A DNA stretch of 64,000 nt from Planctomycetaceae bacterium (GTDB taxonomy: Bacteria; Planctomycetota; Planctomycetia; Planctomycetales; Planctomycetaceae). Positions 41,613 through 51,282 of this stretch are shown here, piece after piece. The stretch lies in NCBI GenBank assembly GCA_028284485.1, contig JANQRQ010000039.1, forward strand, positions 1 to 64,000. The letters run 5' to 3'. How positions within the stretch are numbered: the first letter of the stretch is position 1; every line of letters starts with the position of its first letter. Under the pieces are notes generated by a model, which had not been told where the DNA came from, searched no databases, and saw nothing but the letters and a program-made list of their open reading frames with translations. The position numbers and the translations under genes were made by a program.

Positions 41613-43496
41613 ATGATGACGGCGGCCAATCTGCCGAAGAGCGACTCAGCTTCAGCGATACACGAACATTACGCATCGCGAAGAAATGAATTCCTGGCTT
41701 TGGAATCGTCGCTGCAACTTCGTTTTCGAGCAGCAAAGATCGCCGGAACATTGTGTCACTGGACGACTCTCGCCTGCCTCATTCTCGGTTGGATCGGATG
41801 GTTGTCGCTCGCAGCAACAGCGACCGGATGCATTGCATTCATCGCCGCGGGACTACTACTGACCGTCGTCAACTCCAGAATGCAGGATCGCGTAAACCGT
41901 GCGCGTGAAATGCGACGCATCAATGAACTGGCGATCGCCCGTATGGATCGTCGTTGGGAAAAAATCCCAAACATTCCTGCTTCGTTGGACGAGAGCAGTG
42001 CCAATCTCGCCCATGACTTGGACCTATTTGGGCATGCATCACTCTTCGACCTCATTTGCTCTGCAAACACATCTCTGGGAATCGAAACTCTGCGGGATTG
42101 GTTAGTCGTGCCGGCCGAACCGGATGATATCGAACGGAGGCAACAAGCGGTCGCCGAATTGTCCGGTCAGTTGGAGCTGCGGCAGAATGTCGATGCCTTG
42201 GGTCGCATGCTAGCGGTGAACGCTTCTGCCGTTCAGAACTTTTCAGAATGGGCCTCTAGCCCATCTGAAATCCACCGTTCGGCTTGCTTTCGGTGGGGGA
42301 TCCGAATCTGGTCGCTGTTGCCTATTTTGATTTCGTCACTGGTCCTGATGCATTTTGTGCCCGAGACGATCGGAATGCCGTTTCTGGTCCTTGTCATCGC
42401 AATCAATCTCGTTATGACGATTCTATTCTCGGGTGCAATCCACGACATTTTCGCTGTTGTCACACCGCGCAGCGACGCTGCTTTGATCCGACAGTTTCAC
42501 CGGATGTTCCAGTTACTTCCGACATCGAAAGGTAACAGCGAGGAACTAAGGCGCATTCGAGAAACGACGGCTGAAGCCTGCACGAGTTTGAGGCGGCTGC
42601 AAGGGTTTGCTGCACTGCTCAATCTGCATCGCCATCCCTGGATGACGGTTTTCGGGTACCTACCACTCCAATTCCTGTTCTTGTGGGATTTTCACATTCT
42701 CTCGCTGCTGGAACGGTGGCAACGCAAGAGCGGACATGCTGCACCAATGTGGTTTGATGCACTGGGACGATTCGAGGCACTGGCTTCGTTTTCTGCACTG
42801 TCACACGATAACCCGGGTTGGGCATTTCCGCGTTTTGCGAATCGGGCGACTCCCGTAATCCAAGGAACCGCAGTCGGCCACCCACTGCTGCCGGAATCGA
42901 CACGTGTTTCTAACGATGTCCGACTTGGTCCTGCCGGAACAGTTCTCGTGGTGACCGGATCGAACATGTCTGGGAAAAGTACTCTATTGAGGTCCATCGG
43001 CATCAACGCCGTTCTTGCGCAAGCGGGCGGCCCCGTTTGCGCACGTGAACTCATCATGCCGCCCGTCGATGTCGTATCGAGCATCCGCATTACAGATTCG
43101 TTGGAGCAGGCCAAGTCACTATTTATGGCAGAGGTCTTGAGACTGAAGAATGTCGTTGATACAGCCCGCCAATACAGCGCGAAATCCGGCCGTGTTCTAC
43201 TCTACCTACTCGACGAAATCCTTCAGGGAACCAACACGGCTGAACGGCACGTCGCCGTACTTCGTGTCTTAAAACATCTGCTCAGCCAACAAGCAATCGG
43301 AGCGATCTCGACGCACGATTTGGAATTGGCGGCGAACTCCGAACTGGCACCGCATGTGCAAAACGTACATTTTCGGGAAACACTTTTTGATCCCGACGAT
43401 GATCTCTCCATGTCTTTCGACTACATGATGCGGCCGGGAATTGCGACATCGACCAACGCGTTGAAGCTGCTCGACTTTGTCGGACTCACTCCATAG
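41613..43496 (+). CDS. membrane-anchored MutS-like ATPase
   Basis: 627 residues from the ATG at 41613 with GGAAAGG upstream; the longer frame begins at a TTG. The C-terminal third is a MutS domain V: Walker A TGSNMSGKST (about 448-457), then Walker B LLYLLDEILQGTN and ISTHDLELA. A domain III-like helical clamp precedes it. The mismatch-binding domain I (with its Phe-x-Glu) is missing. Two pairs of hydrophobic helices lie near 45-90 and 235-280 (LLPILISSLVLMHFV, PFLVLVIAINLVMTILF), so the protein is probably in the membrane. Similar MutS-related membrane ATPases exist in several phyla, with no proven repair function. Confidence 0.87.
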   Translation: MMTAANLPKSDSASAIHEHYASRRNEFLALESSLQLRFRAAKIAGTLCHWTTLACLILGWIGWLSLAATATGCIAFIAAGLLLTVVNSRMQDRVNRAREMRRINELAIARMDRRWEKIPNIPASLDESSANLAHDLDLFGHASLFDLICSANTSLGIETLRDWLVVPAEPDDIERRQQAVAELSGQLELRQNVDALGRMLAVNASAVQNFSEWASSPSEIHRSACFRWGIRIWSLLPILISSLVLMHFVPETIGMPFLVLVIAINLVMTILFSGAIHDIFAVVTPRSDAALIRQFHRMFQLLPTSKGNSEELRRIRETTAEACTSLRRLQGFAALLNLHRHPWMTVFGYLPLQFLFLWDFHILSLLERWQRKSGHAAPMWFDALGRFEALASFSALSHDNPGWAFPRFANRATPVIQGTAVGHPLLPESTRVSNDVRLGPAGTVLVVTGSNMSGKSTLLRSIGINAVLAQAGGPVCARELIMPPVDVVSSIRITDSLEQAKSLFMAEVLRLKNVVDTARQYSAKSGRVLLYLLDEILQGTNTAERHVAVLRVLKHLLSQQAIGAISTHDLELAANSELAPHVQNVHFRETLFDPDDDLSMSFDYMMRPGIATSTNALKLLDFVGLTP

Positions 43497-43546
43497 CGAG
43501 CATCGCTGAGTGACGTGACCTGTCGTCCAGACGATTGCGAAGCAGC

Positions 43547-44779
43547 TCAGCCGATATTTGCCTTTAAACGGCTCACCGCTTCTTCAATGTTCTCTCGGCT
43601 ATTAAATGCGCTCAATCGAAAATAGCCTTCGCCGGAAGCGCCGAAACCGCTCCCCGGTGTACCGACCAAGTGTGCTTGTTCCAAAAGCCGATCGAAGAAG
43701 TCCCAACTTGCCATCGAATCCGGAGTTTTCAACCAGACGTAGGGCGCGTTGACGCCACCGTAGACTTCGATTCCAACTGCCTGCAATCCTTCGCGTAAGA
43801 TTTCGGCATTCTTCAGATAGAAATCGATCAGTTGACGGATTTGTTGTTTTCCGGCCTCACCGTAGGCGGCTTCGGCTCCGCGTTGAACAACATAAGACGC
43901 GCCGTTGAATTTTGTGCTTTGCCGGCGGTTCCATAGCGGTTGAATCTCAACCGACTCACCAGTCGACGTCTGGCCGGTCAACTCTTTCGGCACAACGGTA
44001 AATGCGCACCGCACGCCGGTAAAACCGGCATTCTTACTGAAACTGCGGAACTCGATGGCAACTTCTCGAGCGCCGTCGATCTCGAAAATCGAATGTGGGA
44101 TTTCCGGGTCAGTGATGTACGCTTCATAAGCTGCGTCGAATAGCAGAATCGCATTGTTGTCCCGCGCATAATTCACCCACTGGGCCAAGGTCTCGCGGGT
44201 TGCCACCGTTCCCGTGGGATTGTTGGGATAACACAAATAGATCAAATCGACTGGTCGGTCCGGTAGCGGAGGCAGAAAATCGTTCTCAGCCGTCACAGGC
44301 AGGTAAACCAATCCGGCAAATCGGCCGCTTTCATCAGCATTTCCTGTCCGTCCAGCCATTACATTGGTGTCGACATACACGGGATACACCGGGTCCAAAA
44401 CTGCAACGACATTATCGGGTCCGAATATGTCCAGAATATTTCCAGAATCGCACTTCGAGCCGTCAGATACAAAAACCTCATCCGCGGATACATCGACACC
44501 GCGGGCCTGATAGTCATTCTCGACGATGGCATTCCTAAGAAAATCGTATCCCTGCTCAGGACCATACCCGCGAAAGCTGGCACGGTCGCCCAATTCGTCT
44601 ACCGCTGAATGCATGGCCTCTTGGATTGCTGTCGGCAGCGGTTCCGTAACGTCGCCGATTCCGAGCCGGATGACATTCGCATCCGGATGGCCGGAACAGA
44701 ATTTTGAGACACGACGCCCAATTTCAGGGAACAGGTATCCAGCCTTCAGCTTTAGGAAATTCTCGTTGATCTGTGCCAT
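43547..44779 (-). CDS. dapL: LL-diaminopimelate aminotransferase
   Basis: 410 residues from the ATG at 44779, exactly the family length; the longer open frame upstream overlaps the neighbouring gene. It makes LL-diaminopimelate from tetrahydrodipicolinate in one step, for lysine and peptidoglycan. Diagnostic motifs are [21 protein letters not shown] at the start, [29 protein letters not shown], and the PLP lysine in [20 protein letters not shown]. The single-step DapL route is the one used by Chlamydiae, Planctomycetes and their relatives, in agreement with the rest of the window. Confidence 0.96.
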   Translation of the reverse strand: MAQINENFLKLKAGYLFPEIGRRVSKFCSGHPDANVIRLGIGDVTEPLPTAIQEAMHSAVDELGDRASFRGYGPEQGYDFLRNAIVENDYQARGVDVSADEVFVSDGSKCDSGNILDIFGPDNVVAVLDPVYPVYVDTNVMAGRTGNADESGRFAGLVYLPVTAENDFLPPLPDRPVDLIYLCYPNNPTGTVATRETLAQWVNYARDNNAILLFDAAYEAYITDPEIPHSIFEIDGAREVAIEFRSFSKNAGFTGVRCAFTVVPKELTGQTSTGESVEIQPLWNRRQSTKFNGASYVVQRGAEAAYGEAGKQQIRQLIDFYLKNAEILREGLQAVGIEVYGGVNAPYVWLKTPDSMASWDFFDRLLEQAHLVGTPGSGFGASGEGYFRLSAFNSRENIEEAVSRLKANIG

Positions 44780-44918
44780 AGTTGAGCCTGTATTTTCGGA
44801 GACTTCAGTTGCAGTTATCGATTGGAGCAAACAGCTCTCTGAATTGCACGACACTCTACACCGGTCGAGGTTCGAACAAGATTGCATTCTTTTAGAAGGG
44901 TGCAAGTCGTATTGCAAC

Positions 44919-46229
44919 TCAGCGCGCGGAGTCGCGAGGATTCCAGCGACCGCGTGGCTCTGCATTCAACCGAAACCTGCGAGTTTCCGCCCGGATCCCC
45001 TGTACGCCTAGAACGCGACGAATCGACCGCTCACCGGTCCACCGATCGGCGGCACTTTCGATGACGACCAAGACGTTATCGTTTAGCTCAAAGTTCTCCG
45101 CGACTGCCAGTGCCACTCCCAACCGAAATCGTTCCTGTGGATAAGCCGGCGCCTCAAGCATACGCAACGACCAATCGTCGATCCTCAGCCGGCACCAATC
45201 AAATCCGAACTGCGGATCGTCGATTAGCGATGCGAGATCCGGCGGCATTCGATTTCGCTCTGATTTCGAGACATAAAGCTGAACTCGTTCAGGGCGAGAT
45301 GCATAAAGTCCCCATGACGGCCAGTGATCGAACAATCCATACGGCTCCAAAAACGGCAGCGATATCGCGGCGAACGACATTATTGTTGCCAACCAAACTA
45401 AGGGGCACGTGGTTTTGATCGGCTCGGGCGTCGCCACCGACTCAGCGGCGAGAAGTCGAGATCGGCTACGAGCCGTACCGAACAACAGCACAATCAAAGT
45501 AACAAAGAATGCGTTCCACACCAGCACACCTGGTTTGTGGTTCAACCCCCACGGGCCAACGGCCAGCATCAGCGCAACATGCATCATGATTGCAAAACAC
45601 AGTGCAACAGACTGCGTGCGTCGCCAGCACAGTCCGACTGCGACCAGCAGTTCTCCCATGGGCAACATCGCCGCTAGAAATCGACGCGAGGATTCCGGCC
45701 AAGGCTCAATTGATTGCCCAAAGTTTTGGAAAATCCCGTTGGCGAGTTGCTGGCCATGCGTGTCCAAAAAGGAATAGTCGAGTTTGGATAGCGCGGAGTG
45801 GGCGTAAATGCTAATCGTCAGCCAACGTAGCAACGTAATGGCCAGGCGCGCCGGCGCAATTGCAGCCAACAGAGAAAACAACGCAATCTGGTAAGCCCAA
45901 GGCTGAATTCGATGCTGGTCAATCAGGAACAACGTGCTGACCGACAGCGCAAAGCTCGCAGCACCGTACTTCCAGTACAACGCTCCCATTGGGGCGAACA
46001 ACATCACGAGAAGACCGCCGATAGAGACAATCAGCAGCGTCCATTCGATGGGCACAGGAATGCGGCCCGCCCACGCAAACAACGGAATTTGGGGATAGAC
46101 GGTTTGCGGCATCCACAACCGCCAAGTGACGGAGAAGAGCGCCAACCCTCCCAGCGCCAAGAGTCGCCGCAACCAATCGACTTTTTGCAGTGACTCTTCC
46201 AAGAACCAACTCCCGGTGCAGCTGATCAA
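44919..46229 (-). CDS. polytopic membrane protein, DoxX/HTTM-like
   Basis: About 436 residues with 8 to 10 membrane helices followed by a soluble C-terminal region of about 120 residues. The start is uncertain: a TTG at 46229, or a TTG nine codons in (46202) with GGGAG upstream. The segment [26 protein letters not shown] and the later [16 protein letters not shown] recall DoxX or HTTM-type membrane proteins, but I cannot name the family. The soluble tail ([30 protein letters not shown]) looks like an independent domain. It lies 139 bp upstream of dapL on the same strand. Function unknown. Confidence 0.7.
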   Translation of the reverse strand: MISCTGSWFLEESLQKVDWLRRLLALGGLALFSVTWRLWMPQTVYPQIPLFAWAGRIPVPIEWTLLIVSIGGLLVMLFAPMGALYWKYGAASFALSVSTLFLIDQHRIQPWAYQIALFSLLAAIAPARLAITLLRWLTISIYAHSALSKLDYSFLDTHGQQLANGIFQNFGQSIEPWPESSRRFLAAMLPMGELLVAVGLCWRRTQSVALCFAIMMHVALMLAVGPWGLNHKPGVLVWNAFFVTLIVLLFGTARSRSRLLAAESVATPEPIKTTCPLVWLATIMSFAAISLPFLEPYGLFDHWPSWGLYASRPERVQLYVSKSERNRMPPDLASLIDDPQFGFDWCRLRIDDWSLRMLEAPAYPQERFRLGVALAVAENFELNDNVLVVIESAADRWTGERSIRRVLGVQGIRAETRRFRLNAEPRGRWNPRDSAR

Positions 46230-46309
46230 CCGTAAGGACCGAAGACGAAGGGCGGTGAGAATAACATGATCGCAGGGAGGTCGATGCTGACAAAGAAACT
46301 GTCACATCG

Positions 46310-47467
46310 TTAACGCTGCGTAGACAGGAAGCCGACGATCCCAACCACGGCCACGCCAGCAAGGACGGCCAAGCAAATCTTAATCCAACTATAGGGCCGT
46401 TCGCCTTGAACTTCACCTGTCGCGGCATTGATGGCCACTTGATACAGATGCTCACGGTATCGATAAGCTAGCAACCAGACAGGCAACAACAAGTGCTTAA
46501 ATGTCAGCGCGTCGTAGCTCGTATTGATGGAGTCAACCCGTTGCGTATCGCCGCCAATTCGTTGGCGTACCGATGTCGCAATCGCGGCGTCGATCCTCAC
46601 ACGCGCATCTTGAAAGCCATCGTCGAGTTCGATTTCGTAGGTTCGTGCCAAATAACCGGCCAGTACTTCTTGTGTGAATGGCAGGCACTTTCCGAGAGGC
46701 CAAGGCTCGAGTTGCAGCATCAGTTCGCGCGGGAGACCGCGTGAAGCCAATACCAGGACATCGTCAAAGAATTGTTGAAAATCACCCGAAGCCGGGTACC
46801 AGCGTGTGCGGCGTTCGCGTCGCTTATTCTTTCCACTCCCAACGGTCACATAGTAGTATTCGCCCCGCTGCCCTCGATACTGGTTATAGGTCAAGCTGTC
46901 AAAGGTCCAATAGGGAAGATAGACGCCACTAAACTTTCCCTTCGCACCGCGCTGCAGAAAATCGTTTGGGGCGAACCATCGCGATTTAACCCACGCTTTA
47001 AGATTCGTCGCTGCCGTTTCCTTTTCCACAAGGAACGGTAAAACACCATCGACCGAAATCCGATGCTCTGCGTCGTGAACGTTTTCCCGCTGGATGGGAG
47101 ACAGGCAATAGGGGCACTCGCTGCTGGTCAGCGAGCCGGCAAACACCAGCGTGCCTCCACAGGCATTGCATCGGATTTCGTGCTCAAGCTGCTCGCTACT
47201 TGGTTCCTTGTCGTGCAGCTCTCGCAGCCGCTCGAGGGCCGCATGATAGTCCTGCTCAACAACCTCGCCACCCTCGGTATGAAGTTCTTTTTCGTAACCG
47301 CAGTAGGGGCATTTCAGTTGCTGCTGACCTATGTTGAACTTCAGGTCAGCACCGCAAGATTCACACGGAAAGATTCGCCCCTGGTTCTCATCAATTGTCT
47401 GACCAGCCGTCTGTGTCGACGCTTGCAGGTCCGGCGAAAAGGGAACGGGAGGCGGAGCTTCGCTCAT
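46310..47467 (-). CDS. double zinc-ribbon protein with C-terminal TM helix
   Basis: 385 residues from the second of two close ATGs. Two rubredoxin-like zinc ribbons are visible: C35-C38 with C53-C56 (CESCGADLKF...CPYCG) and C100-C103 with C118-C121 (CNACGG...CPYC). A conserved middle follows, VYLPYWTFDSLTYNQYRGQRGEYYYVTVGSGKNKRRER, then a C-terminal helix (IKICLAVLAGVAVVGIVGFLS) that would anchor it in the membrane. The GVYLPYWTFD region is shared by zinc-ribbon proteins often found beside SPFH-domain genes, as here. It is probably a membrane-associated scaffold protein; function unproven. Confidence 0.78.
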   Translation of the reverse strand: MSEAPPPVPFSPDLQASTQTAGQTIDENQGRIFPCESCGADLKFNIGQQQLKCPYCGYEKELHTEGGEVVEQDYHAALERLRELHDKEPSSEQLEHEIRCNACGGTLVFAGSLTSSECPYCLSPIQRENVHDAEHRISVDGVLPFLVEKETAATNLKAWVKSRWFAPNDFLQRGAKGKFSGVYLPYWTFDSLTYNQYRGQRGEYYYVTVGSGKNKRRERRTRWYPASGDFQQFFDDVLVLASRGLPRELMLQLEPWPLGKCLPFTQEVLAGYLARTYEIELDDGFQDARVRIDAAIATSVRQRIGGDTQRVDSINTSYDALTFKHLLLPVWLLAYRYREHLYQVAINAATGEVQGERPYSWIKICLAVLAGVAVVGIVGFLSTQR

Positions 47468-47677
47468 GTGCAATTCGTGGTTTCTGTCGAATCGAATGTG
47501 ACTGCGAGAATTGTCCGTGTGCTCGCTTCAAAACTGCGCAATCAACGCAACAACCAATCGATTAGATACATCGCAACAGATTCGGTCTCTGCTCTTGCTG
47601 CGAAGTTGTACGAAGCAGCTCGATTTGACGCGTTGTTCGAAGGATTGGCAATAAATTCGGGCTGCCGAAGTCAGCAA

Positions 47678-48781
47678 CTACGTCGGCGGTGGTGGCGGCG
47701 GCGGGGTCGCCTCGAAGTACATTGCCAACTGTGGTACCTGACCCGCCGGAGTCCATCCGCTTAGTCCTGAATTCCAAACCAACGTGGCGCCATTGATCTG
47801 TCCAGCCGAGATTCCTTGCGCGATTTGTTGTGCACCAAACGGTCCCTGAGTTTGACCATTCACGGCGATGTGCCACGTAGGCTGCGCAGGAGGCGGTGGG
47901 GGAGCCATCCCCGCTTGGGGTACACCGCCGGCGCCAACCATGCGGTTTGCCATCGCAAAGCCCATTCCCAATCCCATGCCTTCGGCGGCACCGCCGCCGG
48001 CCGGATTTTCGGCCGCCGACAGCATGGCCTGCCCCATTTGATATTGTTGAAACTGATTCATATCACCGATGACACCCATACTGCTGCGAGTGTCGAGTGC
48101 CTTTTCAACTTCTTCGGGCAATGAAATATTGACAATAAATAACTGAGGCAATTCGAGCCCGTATTCGTCATCAACGCGTTCACAGACCAATTTTCGTAGG
48201 TCTTCGGATAGTTCACGATACCGCGAAGCCAAATCGAGGGCAGCGATTTGCGATTCGCCGATGAGGTCCGCAAAGGCCGTATTGATAATCGAACGCATCA
48301 ACTCCGTCACTTCGTCCGACTCGAACTCGCTGTCGGTCCCAACGAGTTCTGTTAATAGCGCTTTCGGTTCGATGGCTTTCAGAGCGTATGTGCCGAATGC
48401 CCGAAGTCGCAACGGCCCGAAATCGGCGTCGCGTAACATAATCGGATTCGGCGTCCCCCATTTTAGATCAGTAATCTGACGCGTGCTGATAAAATAGACT
48501 TCAGCTTTAAATGGACTGTCGAATCCGTATTTCCATCCCTGCAACGTCGAAAGGATGGGAAGATTGTCGGTCTTCAATTCGTAATGACCGGGTTCAAAAA
48601 TATCGGCAATCTGCCCGCGATGGACGAAGATTGCTTGCTGGCCAGGTCGAACGATTAGTTGCGCACCGTTCTTAATTTGATTGTGGTAGCGTGGGAACCG
48701 CCATACGATCGTGTGCCGCGAATCATCGACCCATTCAATGATATCGATTAATTCGGCGCGAAGTTTGTCGAACAGTCCCAT
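47678..48781 (-). CDS. SPFH-domain protein with C-terminal GYF_2 domain (YdjL type)
   Basis: 367 residues from the ATG at 48781, which has GGGAGAGGGAG directly upstream; the frame's earlier start is discounted. The N-terminus MGLFDKLRAELIDIIEWVDD and HTIVWRFPRYHNQIKNGAQLIVRPGQQAIFVHRGQIADIF are typical of the virion-core/YdjL branch of SPFH proteins. A Gly/Met-rich linker follows, then a GYF_2 domain (WHIAVNGQTQGPFGAQQIAQGISAGQINGATLVW) and a Pro run at the end. It forms membrane-associated oligomers in related bacteria. The zinc-ribbon gene follows at 211 bp on the same strand, a common pairing. Confidence 0.88.
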   Translation of the reverse strand: MGLFDKLRAELIDIIEWVDDSRHTIVWRFPRYHNQIKNGAQLIVRPGQQAIFVHRGQIADIFEPGHYELKTDNLPILSTLQGWKYGFDSPFKAEVYFISTRQITDLKWGTPNPIMLRDADFGPLRLRAFGTYALKAIEPKALLTELVGTDSEFESDEVTELMRSIINTAFADLIGESQIAALDLASRYRELSEDLRKLVCERVDDEYGLELPQLFIVNISLPEEVEKALDTRSSMGVIGDMNQFQQYQMGQAMLSAAENPAGGGAAEGMGLGMGFAMANRMVGAGGVPQAGMAPPPPPAQPTWHIAVNGQTQGPFGAQQIAQGISAGQINGATLVWNSGLSGWTPAGQVPQLAMYFEATPPPPPPPT

Positions 48782-49355
48782 GCTCCCTCTCCCAGATGTG
48801 ACGAGTGAATTCGTTTGAAAGGACGCGCAGATCAATAAAATTCTACGCGCAGGCGATTGTACCCGCGTTTTCTCAGGCCCTTCAAGAGTTGAACGGATCA
48901 ACCGATCATTTGGATCAATGCGCGATGAAGATTCTTCGATTCCATCGGTGAACTTGCTTTCATTTCGTGCAACGCGGTGGGGGAATCGAAGCTGCGGAAT
49001 TGGTGCATAGCCGAACTTTTTTGCGATCGCGATGCCAGTGCACGGCAGACGGAAGCAATCTGTTGGCGGAAATCACTGGACTCCGAGTCACGCAAACAGC
49101 CAAGTGTACGACCGCTACAAGGTCGCTGTGATGAAAAGCTGAGATCACGGCAATAGGGCCTCTGCGCCGTCACGACAAAGGACTCCGGCGAATGCCGACA
49201 TCGTTCCCATGGCACCGATCCTGATCCTGTGGCAACGAAACCAACCGACATTGGCTGGAAGAATAGTGGTCTTGAGGAATTCCCGAAGTCTTGGCACACT
49301 ACCGCCCCATCTTTGCCGCGTTCGGTGAATTCCCCACCTGACACTTCCGCCTCTC
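48782..49355. other. 574-bp intergenic region, nothing definite
   Basis: Between the divergent SPFH and lipoprotein genes. A 148-codon minus-strand frame at 48898-49344 has no ribosome site and a Ser/Arg/Cys-rich composition unlike real proteins here, so I do not call it. No hairpin or repeat stands out. Confidence 0.5.
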
Positions 49356-49913
49356 ATGTTCGCTAAGCCATTACATATTCTGATCTTATGCACCCCCCTG
49401 CTGCTTGCAGGGTGCGCTTCGATGCATAACCGGCAAGCGTCGAACCCGGTGTATGTGGCGGCGAATAACCATGAGGCAGTCTGGGAACGCATCGTCGACG
49501 TGCTGCACGATTATCAATTCCGCATTGCGTCCGAGAACAAATTAGATGGCCGAATCGAAACTGATTACAAAACCGGCGCCTCCTTTTTGGAGCCCTGGCA
49601 TCGTGATTCCGTCGGGGTCGAGAACAAGTGGGAAAGCACCCTACAGCCGATCCGTCGCAAGGTGATTGTCAGCATTACTCCAGCGGATGGCGGTTATCTT
49701 GTTGCTGTAGAGGCACTTAAAGAGTTAGAAGACCTGAACGGCCTCGCAGCGAATTCCGCAGGAGGAGCGACTTTCCAAGAAAGTACTCCCCTCGTCCGCG
49801 ATCTCGACCAGGTCGTCGGTCAAACGGCTCCGTCCCAATGGGTCTTCTTGGGCCGCGACCTGTATCTTGAGCAATCGCTGGCTCAAAGCCTGCAGGTTGC
49901 TTTTTCCCGCTAA
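49356..49913 (+). CDS. outer-membrane lipoprotein, hypothetical
   Basis: 185 residues. Lipoprotein signal with lipobox LLAGCASM, so lipidated at Cys20 and probably sorted to the outer membrane. The mature part (YVAANNHEAVWERIVDVLHDYQFRIASENKLDGRIETDYKTG) looks like a small alpha/beta domain of the kind seen in DUF3576 or BamC-like lipoproteins, but this is only a resemblance. It starts a plus-strand pair with the DUF1559 gene, 287 bp away. No function assigned. Confidence 0.8.
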   Translation: MFAKPLHILILCTPLLLAGCASMHNRQASNPVYVAANNHEAVWERIVDVLHDYQFRIASENKLDGRIETDYKTGASFLEPWHRDSVGVENKWESTLQPIRRKVIVSITPADGGYLVAVEALKELEDLNGLAANSAGGATFQESTPLVRDLDQVVGQTAPSQWVFLGRDLYLEQSLAQSLQVAFSR

Positions 49914-50200
49914 TCGCAGAAACAGCGACGCAATGCGGTGAATTCATGCGCCTCTCGGTCGTTTGAAATTCATTCTGATACTTTTCGAGTTTTTCTATCA
50001 GCTCTTGGGTTGCATCGAGCGACCAAGCCCGTTACGTTCCTGAGATTGAGACTCGATGTCAGTGCAACTGGGTCTCAGCTGTTGAGTCAGCCAGCTAAAT
50101 CCCACCGGTTCGCCAGCCAAACTCAACTCAACGAGAACACGTGTCGCTCGTTTGTTTCTCTGTTTGGCAACGTTTCTTGGAATCGGAGAGGAGTTGACTC

Positions 50201-51202
50201 ATGCGTCCCCGAAAAACTGGGAATCGCCGTACGGCATTTACTTTGATTGAATTGCTGGTTGTGATTGCCATCATCGCAATTCTCATCGCCCTATTGCTCC
50301 CCGCAGTTCAACAATCGCGCGAAGCGGCTCGACGTACGCAATGCAAAAACAATCTCAAGCAGATTGGACTGGCTCTGATGAATTATCAGAGCACCTACTC
50401 AAAGTTTCCGCCCAGCTTTTGCGTTGGTGAAGGGTTGGGAGGGCAATGGTCCATTCATGCTCGAATCCTCCCATTTGTAGAACAGAATGGGCTACTCAAA
50501 CTGGCCGACCTATCGTCCGCATACGTCGCCGGAGAGGCACCCGCCATTTCTCGGGTTGATCTCTACCTCTGCCCTTCGGAGCCAAACGATCGGCAGCGCA
50601 CGAGTAACGACCAAGCCATCCATTATCCGGTCAACTACGGTTACAACGCAGGCACTTACACGGTTTTTCGGCACAGCAATCAAGCGACGGCATTAGGACA
50701 CGCGAATGGAGGTGAATTTGGCGACGGTGCCTTCGGCCCCAACAGTAACACCGCTCCACGCGATTTCACCGATGGTATGTCCAACACACTCGGATTCGCT
50801 GAGGTTCAGGCATACACGAACTACGTCCGCGACGGAAAGGATCATCCAGCACAGCCACCCACAGAAATCTCCAGTTATGGCTCACGAGTACGCAGTACGG
50901 GGCATTCGGAATGGGTCGATGGACGAGTACACCAAACCGGGTTCACAACGGTATTCACACCGAATTCTGACACGCTTTTGAACGATTCCACCATCGGGGA
51001 TTCAACTTCGTGCCGCGAAGGAAAATCAGCCTGCGTCGGGCAGCCTGTCCGGGCGGCCGTTACTGCACGGAGCTACCACACCGGAATTGTCCATGTACTG
51101 TTAATGGATGGCTCCTCGAGAGCGATCAGTGACAGCGTCGATCTGAACGTCTGGCGGAACCTTGGAAATCGGCGTGACGGCAAGTTCGTTGGCAGCTTCT
51201 AG
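50201..51202 (+). CDS. DUF1559 pseudopilin-like protein
   Basis: 333 residues, with GGAGAGGAG seven bases before the ATG. The N-terminus [37 protein letters not shown] is a prepilin cleavage/methylation signal with cleavage before the Phe. The DUF1559 domain that follows ([37 protein letters not shown], and the ending [31 protein letters not shown]) is a large planctomycete-specific expansion. Members are exported by a type II/IV pilus-like machine. Location is the inner membrane or a surface fibre; role unknown. Confidence 0.95.
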   Translation: MRPRKTGNRRTAFTLIELLVVIAIIAILIALLLPAVQQSREAARRTQCKNNLKQIGLALMNYQSTYSKFPPSFCVGEGLGGQWSIHARILPFVEQNGLLKLADLSSAYVAGEAPAISRVDLYLCPSEPNDRQRTSNDQAIHYPVNYGYNAGTYTVFRHSNQATALGHANGGEFGDGAFGPNSNTAPRDFTDGMSNTLGFAEVQAYTNYVRDGKDHPAQPPTEISSYGSRVRSTGHSEWVDGRVHQTGFTTVFTPNSDTLLNDSTIGDSTSCREGKSACVGQPVRAAVTARSYHTGIVHVLLMDGSSRAISDSVDLNVWRNLGNRRDGKFVGSF

Positions 51203-51217
51203 TCCGCAAGGTGGACA

Positions 51218-51243
51218 GGCCGGGAGGCCTCACCCTCCTGGCC
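51218..51243 (+). terminator. GC-rich hairpin after the DUF1559 gene
   Basis: A 10-bp stem GGCCGGGAGG/CCTCCTGGCC-type with one G-T pair and a 6-base loop begins 15 bp after the stop. The opposite gene (ending at 51283) converges, so it could terminate both. Its lack of a T-tract in either direction is a weakness. Confidence 0.65.
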
Positions 51244-51282
51244 GCTGTTCACCCGCTGATCGCGAACCGGGGCCTTTCGCCT

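Noticed and set aside
44780-44965. Longer start for dapL
   Set aside because: It overlaps the upstream membrane-protein gene and exceeds the family length; the ATG at 44779 gives the normal N-terminus.
48898-49344. 148-codon open frame on the minus strand
   Set aside because: No ribosome binding site, a Ser/Arg/Cys-rich composition unlike the real proteins here, and no recognisable domain. Treated as intergenic.
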